Shown here: positions 11,641-23,865 of the stretch, in pieces | Layout: every line of letters starts with the position of its first letter | Numbering within the stretch: the first letter of the stretch is position 1 | Source of the DNA: Ceraceosorus guamensis | Lineage: Eukaryota > Basidiomycota > Exobasidiomycetes > Ceraceosorales > Ceraceosoraceae | Direction: 5' to 3' | Length of the DNA stretch: 64,000 nt | Assembly (NCBI RefSeq): GCF_003144195.1 | Contig: NW_020289996.1 | Coordinates: 435,419-499,418 of the forward strand | Translations under genes and position numbers: made by a program | Notes under the pieces: generated by a model | Databases searched by the model: none | Told to the model about the DNA's origin: nothing | The model's input: only the letters and a program-made list of their open reading frames with translations

Positions 11641-14241
11641 CGTTTCGCGTGTCCGGCGCGTGCCTCGCGTGACGCTTCTCCAGCACGCGCGCGCGTTGAC
11701 TTCGCGCGCGCGAGCCCCCCATGCATGAGTCAGACACGCGCGCGGAGACAGCATGCAGCATGCGGCGTTATTTGGGCACCAGCAGTCACGTCGCGAGTCT
11801 GAGTGATGAAGCCCCTGATGGGTACATCGCCTCCCCGCGGCATGAGAACAAGAGATCAACACACGCGATGGAAATTTCCCACGCAGGCCCGCACGCGTGT
11901 CAAGCCAAGGGGTTGCCGAGACGGGCCGCTTTGGTCGATGACCGCGCGTTTCAGCATTTTGATTCAAGATTGATTCTGATTTGCATGCCCATCAATGTGC
12001 ATGAATGGCGATGCCTGGCAGAAATGCGCGCAGTCACAACGATCAGTCAGTGAGTCTTGCGAAACGAGATCTCCCCGAAAGGAGGCTGCAGCCCAGCCTT
12101 GGGTCCCAGCTGAGAGCCTCATACAGTACGCGCGATGTGCGCAGCGAGATGGTGGCGCACCCTGCTCTTGCATGACTGTGCAATATGTGGAGCAGAGAAG
12201 TTGATCGAAGCGCTCTTCTCCAAATAACACTGATGAGACTCGCCACTCTTTGGCTGCTCTACGAGGCGAATTGGGCAGCCTTTCGTCTCGAGATGCCTGA
12301 GCTAGGGCAGCGGTCCACAGAGGCTTCGCGCTGGCTCTCACCCAATCAATGCTCTGTCTGCACGTACGCGCCAAGCATCACTCCGGGCACCACAGCAGCG
12401 GACACAGGTGATTGGTGCGTCGAGATGACTGTGAAGCGCGCTGAGGCTACTCGACGGCTCAGCACTTGTGGTACAGAATGAAGAGACGCGATTAGAGTTT
12501 GACACGAGTGACTTGTGCCCACAGTCGTGAGTCACGGCAGGAGGGTGATGATCTCTGCCCGAAGCTGACATGCTGCAAGTCCAGCATAACCGGCATGCAT
12601 AAGATTGCATTTACGTTCGCAATCTGTGAAATCGTTGGCGGCCTTCGATTCCCTTGACCGTCCTATCCTCTCACTGTCCGACACGCACACGCATCATGAT
12701 GGAAGGCCCTCTAGCTGCCCGAGCTAGCTGCAATACCGGATCGGAGACAACCGGATCGCCGATGACCGTTGGGCTCGACTCGTTATTACTTACTACTGTA
12801 CTGTGTGATTTGTGATTTGTGACTGGTGACTATGACTTTGCTCAGGGCCACGTAAACATCGACGTCGGGGGCGAGCGAATGCTGACGGAGGTGCTTCAGC
12901 TGCTGAGTAGCCGCAGACATGTTTCGCAATCAACCCAGCAGTCACGACGACTTAAGATTCGATGTGCTGCGAATTCACGGGCCAAGACGCCGGCTTCGCC
13001 CCTTCTTCGCGCGCGCACGCATGATGGCAGCGTGCCTCGCGCTTGGCCAAACTCGCACGCGACGCGTTTGATCACGTGATTCCGTGATTTTGCCCTCCTT
13101 GACACGCGTACCCAAGCAGCAAGAATCGTGAATCAAGAACCAGACGAAGCTGGCTCCTGCATGCTGATCTTTGATCTCAAGATCTCTTTGACCCTTGCTC
13201 GCTTCTTAGCTGCGACTGCTGGCTCAAAAGCTGCACCCTTGACAAAGCGCGCGAGAACCATCTCTCTTCTGATAGCCAAGAAGGCGATATCACCTAGACC
13301 GGTGCCCGCCAAGGCACGACGAGACGGGTGTGGGCTGTGCTCTACGAGCCGATGGCAAAGCGTACACCGGGTGAAAGCGAAGCAGACAGGAGGTGGGAAT
13401 GGGACACTTCTCTAATCCTGGCGAATCAAGCACATCTGTAGCTCAAGGTGGCAGCGCAAGCAGCGATCGATTCAAGGGCAAAGGTGCTGGGAGACTTGGC
13501 GACAGGCGTCCAGGCACGTTCAGCTGGCGCGGGGGGGACGCCTTTACCACTCCCTTTGCTGCGTCGCAAGAATTCGCGAGAAAGAGTACAGGCACGACCG
13601 TGAGCACGATCGCGTTGAGCCGATTTTCCTTCCTTCAGATATACCGCTCCTGCATGAGGGCGTGACGACGCTGCATTGATCGGGACAAATCGGTCGATCT
13701 GCGGTAGTCCTATGCCGGTGCCTGATGTCCCTCGGAGTGTGGCTGTAGGGCTTGTTCGCTAGGTAACGATGGGCCATTCGATGGGCCGTGCGAAGCACGC
13801 TGGTCCGCAATCAGCACTCTTTATCATCTCGGCGAGGGGCTGTGTCTGAATTCATTTCCTTCAATGAGCCTTACGTTTGCTTGAAGCGCTCCGAAGGGCG
13901 TCATCATTCGCCCTGGACAAAGCATAAAAGAGTCAGTTTTGCCTTGTATGGATGCTCATCTTCTGTCCTAGTCTGACAGATAGCCTCACTAAGGCGCGAT
14001 CAAGCAGCGAGCTGGACTCGCCAACTTGGCTCAAGCAAAGAGAGCTCCCATCTATACCGTCATCACGAGCTCGGCTCGAACGGACCAAGAAACATCTCGC
14101 TGAAGCCAGCAGCAACTTTTATTAGTGTCCACCCTCGTGGCCTGTCCAAGGAAGCGTTCCGTTCGGGACCATAGCTCCGATACGACGCTACCTCGTGCGA
14201 TAATCCTCACCCACATCGCAATCTCCGATCGAGCCTGCCGC

Positions 14242-14509
14242 ATGAAGATCACTTCGACGGTCGTGGTAGTTGGGGCGACTGCCGTTGCGGTAGTAACTCC
14301 CTCTGCCCAAGCGCTGCTGTTGGCTCATGCCTCCACGACTATGGGAGACAACAATGTGCTACAGAGACGTAAGGTTGGAAGTAAGGATCATAAATCATCG
14401 GGGGTACGTACTCATGGGTGAGCCAGAGTCAGATCACCGCCACCACCACCGCTCTAAGTCTATCCAATTTGGCGGTGCATGGCGCCTTTGCTCACCGCGT
14501 CGACGGTAG
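14242..14509 (+). CDS. Candidate small secreted peptide (weak)
   Basis: The two-exon model is 14242-14368 and 14433-14509, with donor GTAAGG, acceptor GTCAG and consistent phase, giving 67 residues. The N-terminus MKITSTVVVVGATAVAVV followed by TPSAQA looks like a signal peptide with a possible AxA cleavage site. The second exon encodes a His/Arg-rich segment, HHRHHHRSKSIQFGGAW, and ends CSPRRR. No homology is recognised. Small secreted proteins are common effectors in smut-type fungi, but this call rests only on the signal-like N-terminus and one plausible intron in an otherwise empty region. It could be chance. Confidence 0.22.
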
Positions 14510-15373
14510 TCAGCTCAAGAGACACCCAGGAGCGGCAAGGACTGGGCGAGCTGTCACGAATGGTCGAGAAAGGGGATCTGATCATGAGAGTCTCCAGGTG
14601 GCGATGTCCCCTCCGTCGGAGAGGACAAGCATGTGCAGTACTCAGCAGCGGTAGTACTCGGCGAAAGGTGTACTCACTGACTACTGCATGCACGCTTGCG
14701 GTCGAGTCGATGCATGATGGGCACAGCCTCACATTCGGCCCCATCAGCGAGGTAGAGGTCGCCGAATCGTGGCACTCACGATCGACTGCATGACGAATGC
14801 ACTCATTCAAATTGACACAAATTGGTACCACTTGTAAAGCTCAGAGTCACTGCTAAGTCGCGCAAGGCCCGGGCGGCGCACAATCTTGAATCTGCTGATA
14901 TATATAATGAATTATGATTGTCACACACGATCGATGCGCGTGTTATGCCCACTTGGACTAGAGGGTCTCAATTGATGAGCTCCTGCTGCTGCTGATGTGC
15001 AACGCTCTATCCACGATTGGTGCATGATGTTGGAGAGACCGAAAAGGCGGATATCGAACAGCTCAGGACCCTGCTGGACGTGCAACGAGACGGAAAACCT
15101 AATCGCGTGAATGCGGTTGCATGCCCTGCGTATCGATGCTTGCTGCTGTGAAGCCGCCGCGCTATGCCGCCGGTCTGATATGCGCCAATTTTGAATTAAG
15201 CCCCGACGTGCGACGCGCGGAGCTCGATCTGCTTATTTGGCCTCGCCGTTAAGCACACCAGGCGGCTTACAGCATATGCAATCCTGAATACCTATGCCGG
15301 TACAGTCCGTGAGTGTGAGTCGCGCGTTATAGCAATAATCACCATGCGTTGCTCACCGCGGCCAGCAGCAACA

Positions 15374-15401
15374 GCAGCATCCAGCATCCAGCATCCAGCA
15401 T
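15374..15401. repeat. CCAGCAT heptamer tandem repeat
   Basis: Three perfect CCAGCAT units are preceded by an imperfect copy, following a short CAG-rich tract. The site is intergenic. Confidence 0.8.
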
Positions 15402-16816
15402 CCACCCAGCATGCAGAGCACCGTCACCCTCAGCACTTATATGCACCTCCTACACGAACCTCAGAAGCTGTGGTGCTTAAGACCGAGATGAGGGACAAGC
15501 GACGCTCTCGATCTCGAATGCTTTGCAGTCGTGAGTCTGTAAGGATTGGATTGGATTTAAGCATGAGCATCGGCGTTGATGATACAAAGGTAGTGAAATG
15601 CGAAATTGCATGAAGAGTGAGCTTGCTTTCAAAAGCCTCTCGGCTTCAGGCGCCGATCAAAAGCATTCGCGATTTGATCGTTTGAGTACAGAAACTACTT
15701 ATTGCGAGAAGCTACCTACCGGCTGCGAGTGGCAAGCTTAATTGCAGCCTGCATCACAACAGCTCAAGCGAATCTGGCAGTCAGAGTCCCTGACCTCGGT
15801 TATAAGCCAATCTTTTGGTCTGACTTGTGCTATCTCTCACACACACATCACACCCCTTCAGCATTGCTCTCCGTCGAATCTGCCGGTCGCAAGCACCGAC
15901 AGCCAGTCAAGACGCGCGTGCGATCAACGCCCGTTTGGCACAGCAATTGACCGCAACTACCACTATACAAACACGAATCGTACGAGGGCAGCAATGAAGC
16001 CATCCGCCAAGCCGCAAAGAAAAGCACTCTTTGCTTGGGCAGAGGAACGCCGAGTCGAGCGAGCATGGGAACGCCGCGCCTGTTCAGCCCGGCGAATGGT
16101 TCGTGATTCGTGATCGTGATTGACATGCAATCGCGAAGTGTTTGCTGATGCTGACACCTGATCAGCTGGCTCTGCATGGCCTTTACGGCCGTTGCAGGCT
16201 TCTACACCCTCTGAACCGTCATCAGCGCAAGCTCACGAAACTTCTACCGCCAATCACCGAGGCAAGCTGAACTTCACCTAAAGGCAGGCAGCTGGGCATG
16301 GGCAATGTGTGGAAGTGCGATCAGGCGCCAAGCAGTCAATGTTCCGCGGACTAGCGGTGCGCGTCTATAGTCGAGCCCCATTCAGCGTTACAGCCAAGTC
16401 CTTGGCCCAATCGATGATTGCAACCCTTGACGCCGAGGCCGTGCCACTTGTGGCTGTTCTTCTTGGATGTGGTCTGTCTCGGACACAGCCTCGACTCGCA
16501 TCTCTCATCCTCCATGATTGCATGGCAAGTGAGCAGCTCCAGCCAATGCATCACATCGTCGCTTGCTCGAGGTCCAGCGCTGCGACGCGACTAGCCGTGT
16601 GCAGCTGCTCCTTTTCACCTCTGTGCCCAGCTTTCGGGCTCGATACACACATCAGACTCACTCACTCATAAGTCCAAGCTTCGCCCTCGCTTCCCGTTCT
16701 CTCCACCCAAAGATTCCTTCGTGCAGCGTGCATTCTTTCAGCTGCGCGATCTTCAATCATACGATCCGCCCTTTACCTTTCTCCGCAGAGAAGGCGATAG
16801 CATCCAGACCTTCATC

Positions 16817-19394
16817 ATGGGCTCTATGGAGCTCCCTCCCGATGTGCTGGCAGAGTATATGGCCTGGAACGCCCTGCAGCAAGACAAGGCCAAGCGATTC
16901 CAAGCGCTGTTCGTTGGCTTGCTCGGAGCAGCCATGCTAGTCAAGTGAGTGATTTCGCAACCATTCCATCAACTCCCAGCTGACGGATGACCGTCTCGTC
17001 GCGCAGTCTGCTAAGCTACCTGGACCATGATTTGGACATCAAGCGAGCGAAGAGAGCTGCGAAGACGGCCGAGAGTGCCTCATTTGGCCAAGAGCGCGAG
17101 AGGGCATCGACCAGCACGATCGAAAGATTTCTTAGAGCTGGTATAGCTGCCTACCACAAGTACCTTGTCTGCACTTCGGTGCCGATCTGGCACATGAGTA
17201 TCATGGAATTGTTGATCATCACCAGCTACGCCGCGTGCATGTTTGGCATCCTCTTTGGAGACGGTGAGAGAGGAGCTGTGTCAGCGTCTTGGTTGGTACG
17301 TACAGAACACTGACTGGCTTCATCTGCCGTATATTTGGCAGCGCCCGACTTGAACCGCCCAGTGTACAGTCCTGGATGGAGCAATCGGGCAGGCATCATG
17401 GTCTTTGCATCTCTGCCATGGGTAGGTTGAAAAGACACGCTCCCCTCCCCGCTCCCAAGTCAATCAATCGACGCACTTACCTTCCTTGCGTCTCCAGGTG
17501 GTCCTTCTTGCCGGCAAAAACAGCCCGATCATACTCTTGACCGGTCTGCCATATGAGCGTCTGAACATCTTTCACAGGTACGCTGGACGGCTCACCGTTG
17601 TCCTTGCGTTGATCCATGGAGGTCAGAAGATGTCGGCACTCGGTGGCGCTCGCCTGTCGATGCCTTTCCTGCGCTGGGGAGTGGCGGGCTTGAGCATGAC
17701 CGTTGCCCTTCTCTGCACCTCTCACCGCTGGTCCATGCGCGCATCGTATGAAATCTGGTATGCACTGCATTTCTTGCTTGCTGTGTGAGTCTACGGCGCA
17801 CGACAGACAAGCGTCGAGGTTCTCTGATGCGGGTAACCATTGGCATCCTCAGGGGACTGCTAACGTCGTTGTGGTACCACATGCCCTCTCAACGAAATTG
17901 GCTTGTAAGTCACTTAGGCCGCCTGCGTATTTGTGAAGGACTTACTTATACTGTGAGCCTTCGCCTCGCAGTACGCAACGGTCGCTCTTTGGTGCTTTGA
18001 GCGCGCTGCGCGTCTCTTTCGTATCGTGATGTTCAACGGCCTGTTGCGGCTTCGCACCTCTCAGACTCAGCCCGTGCACGTCGAGATCATTTCATCGAAC
18101 ATGTTGCGTGTCACTGTTCAGAAGGTGAGCGCAGTGTTCTTGATGCCGTGCTCACAGAAGCTGACTCCTTTGGCGTTGCATGGACGAACAGAGAGAGTTC
18201 CCAGCATGGACGCCAGGGTCTCACGCCTACCTCCACGCCCCCTTCATGAGCTCGTCCACAATCTGGCCGCAAAGCCATCCCTTCACCATCGCTTCCATAC
18301 CTGCCTCTAGTCAAGCCGCCTTTCACAACACGGAAGAGAGCTCGGCTTCGACGCTCGCTGATCACGACAGCTCAACTCCTAATGACGAGTCTTCAGGGGG
18401 AAGCAATGCGAATTCCATTGCCCTCAAGGTGCTCGACAGCGCCGAACCGCCCGCTTTCTCACTCTCGAATGGCCAGCTCACCTTCTTCATACGAGCGCGG
18501 ACGGGCTGGACGCTGCAGCTGTATAAGCACGTCGCGGCTCACGGTGGACTCGACAAGACCTTGCTTCTCGACGGTCCTTACTCAGCCGCACCGCCTATCA
18601 CTGCGGCTTACGACACCGTTGTATTCTTTGCTGGTCAGTGTTTGCGAGATCATACAAGCATTTTGAGTAGGCTGACATTGTTTCCCCTTCTCTTGACCTC
18701 GAGCAGGAGGCAGCGGTGCCACTTGGACAAGTAAGTCCTCTCCGTGCAGTGACTGCCAATGACGCGTCTCCGCTGAGCGTGTGCGATCCTCTTCCTTCTA
18801 CAGCTACCATGCTCCTCGGCCTGCTGGAACAAGCGTATCGAGAACCGTCCAAGGTATCAGTCCGCCGTGTCGTGTGGATCTGGAGCCTGCGAGGTGAGTC
18901 GCTGCGACGCGCTCTGTCAAGCAAGCATCTTACGAATCGTGCTAACGTCAACACTGTCGTGCCTGATCCACAGCGGACGAGCAAGCATTGGCGCAAGCTT
19001 TGATTCGCAACATTCCTGAGCCACCGTCGCAGATCGACCTAGACATTCGGCTTCATATGACCGGCAAGCTCGACGGGCCAATTCCACTCCGGATTCATGC
19101 TGCTCCCGTTACTTTCGCCAGACCCTACGTCGAAGCTGCGCTTCGCGACGTCATCCAAGATGCGCGAGGCAGAGTATGGGTGGGCGCTTCCGGACCTGTC
19201 GGGCTCATTGATGCTGTGCGTCGCGCGGCTCGTCGCGCAGTGCAACCAGGCAAGGTCCTTCGAGGACAACTGGACGGTCAGATCACCCTCCATTTGGGTG
19301 AGTCGTGGATCCTTCACATGTGCTGCAACGTCTTTCATTTCTCATCTCGAGCAAGGTTTGCCCCGCCTTTTCAACAGAGAAATTTGGCTGGTAG
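16817..19394 (+). CDS. Ferric reductase-like transmembrane oxidoreductase (FRE family)
   Basis: Eleven exons: 16817-16944, 17007-17263, 17342-17421, 17498-17784, 17853-17904, 17972-18124, 18192-18633, 18707-18730, 18804-18893, 18974-19297 and 19378-19394. They give 617 residues, all in phase. The family passes electrons from NADPH through FAD and two hemes across a membrane to Fe(III) or Cu(II). The membrane core shows two histidine pairs about 14 residues apart: HRYAGRLTVVLALIH in one helix, and LHFLLAV...WYH split over exons 4 and 5. The FAD block is EFPAWTPGSHAYLHA then HPFTIASIP, and the NAD(P) glycine motif is GGSGATWTT. The C-terminus is EKFGW, the usual aromatic end, encoded by a 17-nt last exon. 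No clear signal peptide is seen. A nearby ATG at 16826 is an alternative start. Confidence 0.88.
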
Positions 19395-20090
19395 CTATCA
19401 CGACTACTCTGGGCTTTCGCCGACTCTCACCAGATCCGCCTAACCTCTCACCAAGCTTGGGCCCCCAACACATCCACGCCGCTCACGAAACGTACATACT
19501 CCGCTCGACTCGCAATTCATAACCATAGAGCTTTGGATTGAGCACATTTGAGCGATTGCTTTATGAGTCAAACTGATAAAGGCGAATTGATCTGGCATAC
19601 ATGAGCTGTTGAAGAGCTGAGGTAGAGGATAGAGGGGCGGTGAGAAGAAGGAGGAGGGGCAGAATTGCAAACGCTGCTGGTAGGCGTGTGAAGAGTAATT
19701 GTTGAAGAGGACCGGCGTACCTGTCGACTAGCGGATGGTCTGGCTTTTGAAGGTTAGTGACGCAACGAAGAAGGAAGGAAGGGTATGGTTGGCTGCACGC
19801 AGCACTTGCAGAGGATTGAGAAACCGCATCTCTTGTTGAAAAATTGTTGATGGGGCAGAATTCTTGAGAAAGAGTTGATTGATTGTGACGGTGACGGAAA
19901 GACCAAGTAATGGAAGATTCTGGGGGGGGGGGGGGGGGGGGGTGATGTATCGTGTTGTGCACAGATTGGTGTGGTGTGGGGGAGAGAGAGAGAGGAGTTT
20001 CGGCGGGGAGCTGGTTGACTCGCCCGTGCAGCGTCTTGCGCCAAAGACTGTGAGCTAGTCAGTGGCGTCCATTCATTACCAGGTGCCTGA
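19395..20090. other. Intergenic region between convergent genes, with poly-G tract
   Basis: This is the 3' space shared by the ferric reductase and HSF-type genes. It contains a 21-nt G run at 19922-19942 within a purine-rich GT/GA context. Open frames reading through the poly-G/poly-C run are low-complexity and are not accepted as genes. Confidence 0.6.
19922..19942. repeat. G21 homopolymer
   Basis: Twenty-one consecutive G residues on the + strand. This is unusually long for a fungal intergenic spacer, is likely length-variable and is prone to sequencing error. Confidence 0.85.
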
Positions 20091-22624
20091 TCATGGGGGC
20101 CGGGGCTGTTGGGAGCGAGCTGATTGGCCCGCTCCGCTCGAATGGAGCAAAGGCTGATCTCGCAGAGTTGCTGGCTGTGCGGAGAGGTCCCTCGACCTTC
20201 CAGCAGCATCTTCAAAGCGCTCCAGTCTCTCTGTAAGGAAGCGGACCTGAGATTCTAGCAACATGAGGTGACGATTTTGATCCTCTTCGGTCTGGCGCGA
20301 CATCGCTAGCTCCGCCGTGAGGCGGAGGAGCTCCTTCTCCACAAAGCTCGAGTGTCGGATGATGGCGTCTACGCGCTCCGAGACATCACTTATGCGACCT
20401 GCGACTAGGTTGAGATCTATGCTTGACGCTGAGTTCTCAGCAGCGGGTCCTGCGCGCGGCACTTGGCCTTCGATGCCCGAGGAGCGGTGCGCAGGTCCAG
20501 CAGATTCTTGCGCGCCTTGCTGCGCTTGACCATACGTCTGGGAGTCTGAGCGGTGCCGCACCGCGCGCTGCGGCACTTGCTCTCGGCTATGCGCTGTGAC
20601 GCGAATTGCCTCTCCTTGTCTATCGTAAAAGCGCAGTCCTAGACTCAATGTCTCCGGCAAGGAATTCGACATCGGCATCTCAGGTGACGAGGTGGGACTA
20701 TCCATATCTTGCTGCATACCTTCGTCTCCGCGATACAAATTCGAGCTGTCGTAGTCCCCAATGGGTATGCCAGACGCTAAAGCAGCTGCTGCAAGACTGC
20801 GCGACTGAGAGTCAGAATTTCGATGTCGAGCGGCTTTGCGTTTGATGTCGGCTAGAGCTTGCACATCGCCACGTCGAAACAGGCTGTGTTTGAACTCCCA
20901 GACCTGGACCTCATCATTGGGATTGCCCTGGAAAGTGTGATTGACCTTGTGAAATCCGCTAGAGAAAAGAAAGCGCATTCAGGGTCGAAAAAGTCCCTTT
21001 GATATGCGTGGGCTCGCAGCACAATGCACTCACTACATGTTGAGTTGCCGAACGAATGATTGCCAATTAGAGTGCTTGAACCAATTCGGAAGGATCAATC
21101 TGCGAGATGTGGTGTTCGAGTCAGGCTTCAATTGCACCAGTACTAGGCCAGATCAGCTTCGAGACTCACCTAGAAAACTCTGATGGATTTGCAACGCTGA
21201 ATGCCGTTCCATCAGGTGTCCAATCGATCATATCGCTGATCGAACGGTCCTCAAGCATTCTGGAATTTCCACATCCTATCAGAGCTCACAGCCACGCGAC
21301 AGCGCTAAAGCGAGATCTCATCAGCAACTCACGCATACAATTTGCTGACGAAGCTTTGCTGTTGCTTGCTGGACATCGCAGAGGCAAAGGCGTGGGGCAC
21401 ACTTGATGGACCGGCAGAGTCGGAACCGTGTCCTGAGCCCGGCGTCGCATGCGAATGTGCCAAGCTAAGATCGCTCTTTCCGGCCGGCGTGGGCGCGACG
21501 CTGGAAGTGGCGCGTGGCCGGCCCACTGCAGTGGTTCGCGACGTGGGGCTCTTAGGCACGGGGAGCTGTCGCGGTCTGTACGGGTCGGGACCTTGACGAT
21601 CTGACTTTGATGAAAATCCTTGATAGGGAAATCCCGAGGCCGGAAGAGGCAGGACAATGCGTGAACTACCCGCCGCTCCCGGGTGCAACGCTGCATTGAG
21701 GTAAGCAGGGTGCTGCCGATGCTGCATCTCTGGCCTCGGGCCTCGGTAGCCGCGAAAAGAAGGCATCAAGGAGGGCGACTCCTCAGCGCGGCTGCTCGGC
21801 AGTCCTGCTTCGCCGGTGAGACTATCGATGTGCATGAATCGATTGTTGCGCAAGCTTGCAGACGAGGTGGCGTCTCGATCTCCCCGTCTCTGTGTCGCGC
21901 GGACTTGATCATGATCACCATGAAGGAAGGCCTCGCGTGGTTCCCTCGAAGGAGGCAAAAGCCCTTCTGTACCAGGAGAGCGCGACCTTCGCAAAGGCAA
22001 CGGCAGCTCAGCATTGAGTGGAGCTTGCGAGCGCAAAGATCGCCCCTCCAAAGAACGTGGCGATCTTGAAGATGCGCTTAGGCGGTAGCGATCTGAGACA
22101 CTTTCTGATCGTACGGGTGGCAGTATGGGCGCACGTGAATCCCGGGAATCTACATCTCTGCGCTTTGCGCTCCCCGCTCTGCCACTGCTCGCAAGCTCTG
22201 CTCGTCCAGAGTCTCGTGAACGCATGACAGTGTCACTGCCAGGGCCTCGGTGGGATGACGCGCTTGAGGCGCCGCTCATGCCATCATCTGAAGCGAGGCT
22301 GCCAGGCGGAGAGCGCTTGTACTGACGAAGTGGAAGATCGTGCGACATTGAACTTGGCGGTGCGGCGGCGGCTGGTACAGCAGAGTCTATTCGCTGGTCG
22401 TCCAACGTACGCTCCAGCTTGGGTTCTGGAGTGCGAATCCCAAGCGCCGCCGAGCTACGCGAAGCATCCATCTTGCGCGAGGCTACCTCAGACGATCGAC
22501 GTCTGCGACCATTCGAATCAGTTGGTGAAGGCGTATCAACCCTATCCCGTTCCGGGTGCTCGTGGTCTTGATCAAGTGCACTTGAAGAAACATGTGCGGC
22601 AGCACTCGGTGTATCGCTGCTCAT
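20091..22624 (-). CDS. HSF-type DNA-binding transcription factor
   Basis: Four exons, 22624-21333, 21259-21170, 21099-21034 and 20958-20091, give 771 residues with consistent phases. The heat-shock-factor DNA-binding domain spans about residues 424-525 and is cut by three introns. Its blocks are FVSKLYAMLEDRS, MIDWTPDGTAFSV, NWFKHSNWQSFVRQLNMYGF, HKVNHTFQ and VWEFKHSLFRRGDVQAL. A heptad-rich coiled coil (about 662-734, LVAGRISDVSERVDAIIR onward) would provide oligomerisation. An unusually long Ser/Arg/Pro-rich N-terminus of about 420 residues precedes the domain. It could be Hsf1 or an Sfl1-like repressor; I cannot decide from sequence alone. The long 5' region beyond 22625 is compatible with a heavily regulated gene. 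Confidence 0.88.
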
Positions 22625-23865
22625 GCTTGATAGTGATGATACTCTGCGCTGTTTCGAGTACTAGTGAGGGCACAAGAAGACGACAGCAGCTGAGCCTATT
22701 GCTGTCACCTGCTTTGCTGCCTCGCCTTCTGGTAGCGAAGAGCACCTTACGCACAGGTCTTGAAGGCGATGTGTGTCCCTGAGACGTTGTGTCGACGCTG
22801 TGAGTCGCACGCGTGGGAGAAGAATCGTTCAAAAGTGTGTCAGCACATTCCTGCCCCCTCAAGCTGAAGCCCGCTCGCGCAAAAGTTTCTGATATCGCAG
22901 TGAGACGCAAGCAGCCATGGTGAGAACGTATGGTGGGATCGAGACGTGTCTCGTTGCCGCCCTGTTCGGCAGAACGCGATATAAAGTGCAAATAGGAAGT
23001 CGAAAAAGAAATCTCGAAGCCATTTTGGAACAGCAGAACCAACGACAGCAACAAGATCAATACTCCGTGGCTTTCCGCGGCCCGGAAGATCGAGCCGAAA
23101 TGTCGCTGTGTCATCATTCAAGTATTGAACCTTATCCCAATCGACCGCCCAGCAGTGCGTAAAGAAAGAATCAAGCCGATTCTCCTCGCGACACAACACC
23201 AGCGCGGTGAAGCCGAGACACTTTCCTCCCCTGCTTTCGGCAATCTCCCATCGATCATTTTCAGCAGACAGAAGAAGGAGCAAGGTTGTACTGCGAAGCT
23301 TCTCTCTTCCCGAGAGAGATGTCTACGCCTGCGGTAGCTGGCGGACAAGACGAGGAAGCCACTCTGATCCGATCCGATCCCACCGCGCTTTGGCGGTTGC
23401 ATTGACGACCGTTTGCTCGTCCATAATCCATGCACGACCTCGACGCCCGTCGTTGATGCCAAGTAACGGCCTCTGCTGACATACGGATGCATCGACTCTA
23501 CGATCGGTGGCCGCGCAGCCAGGGTTCCCGTCTACTGCGCTACAATTCGCCGTATGTCAACCGACCGTCCTTGGTACGTTTCCTGACTCCTCGTCCTGGC
23601 GACCGCACGAGTCTGCACGCCTACCGCTACATGTGATAAGGTTCACCCAATTGACGACGCCTATTCTCATCCATATATGCTGGTCCAGTCTGGCAGTCGT
23701 CGGACTTTTGACGACTAAGTGCGCGGAGATCTCGCCGCAACTGCATCACCGCCGACCAATGTGAATGAAGGCGAAAGTGCAATCTTGGCGATAGCGACGA
23801 CCCATGCACGACCATCCCTCCTAAGGTGGGCGCCACCTAGCTGTCGCCACTTATCACCGGCCGGC
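22625..23865. other. Upstream region of the HSF-type gene, no supported gene
   Basis: The stretch contains several mid-sized open frames on both strands, for example a minus-strand ATG frame from 23117 with a hydrophobic segment. None has a domain or convincing splice pattern. It probably holds the 5' leader and promoter of the HSF-type gene and the 3' flank of the putative gene ending at 23866. Confidence 0.45.

Larger units (their letters stand above)
11083..16816. other. Long, largely non-coding region between divergent genes
   Basis: This is 5.7 kb between WEE1 (leftward) and the ferric reductase gene (rightward). It holds triplet and heptamer repeats, AT-rich blocks (around 14880-14930), several AATCACGAAT-like words, and very GC-rich CpG stretches near 11690-11760. 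Apart from the weak peptide candidate at 14242, I find no frame with recognised homology or a coherent exon chain. It may hold long regulatory regions, non-coding transcripts or lineage-specific genes that I cannot recognise. Confidence 0.5.

Noticed and set aside
15994-16212. Possible 54-residue tail-anchored protein ending WLCMAFTAVAGFYTL
   Set aside because: It needs a weak GTGATC donor inside a repetitive GATTCGTGAT stretch, and nothing resembles a known small membrane protein.
19561-20215. Pro-rich frames crossing the poly-C/poly-G run
   Set aside because: Their openness is caused by the homopolymer and low-complexity sequence.
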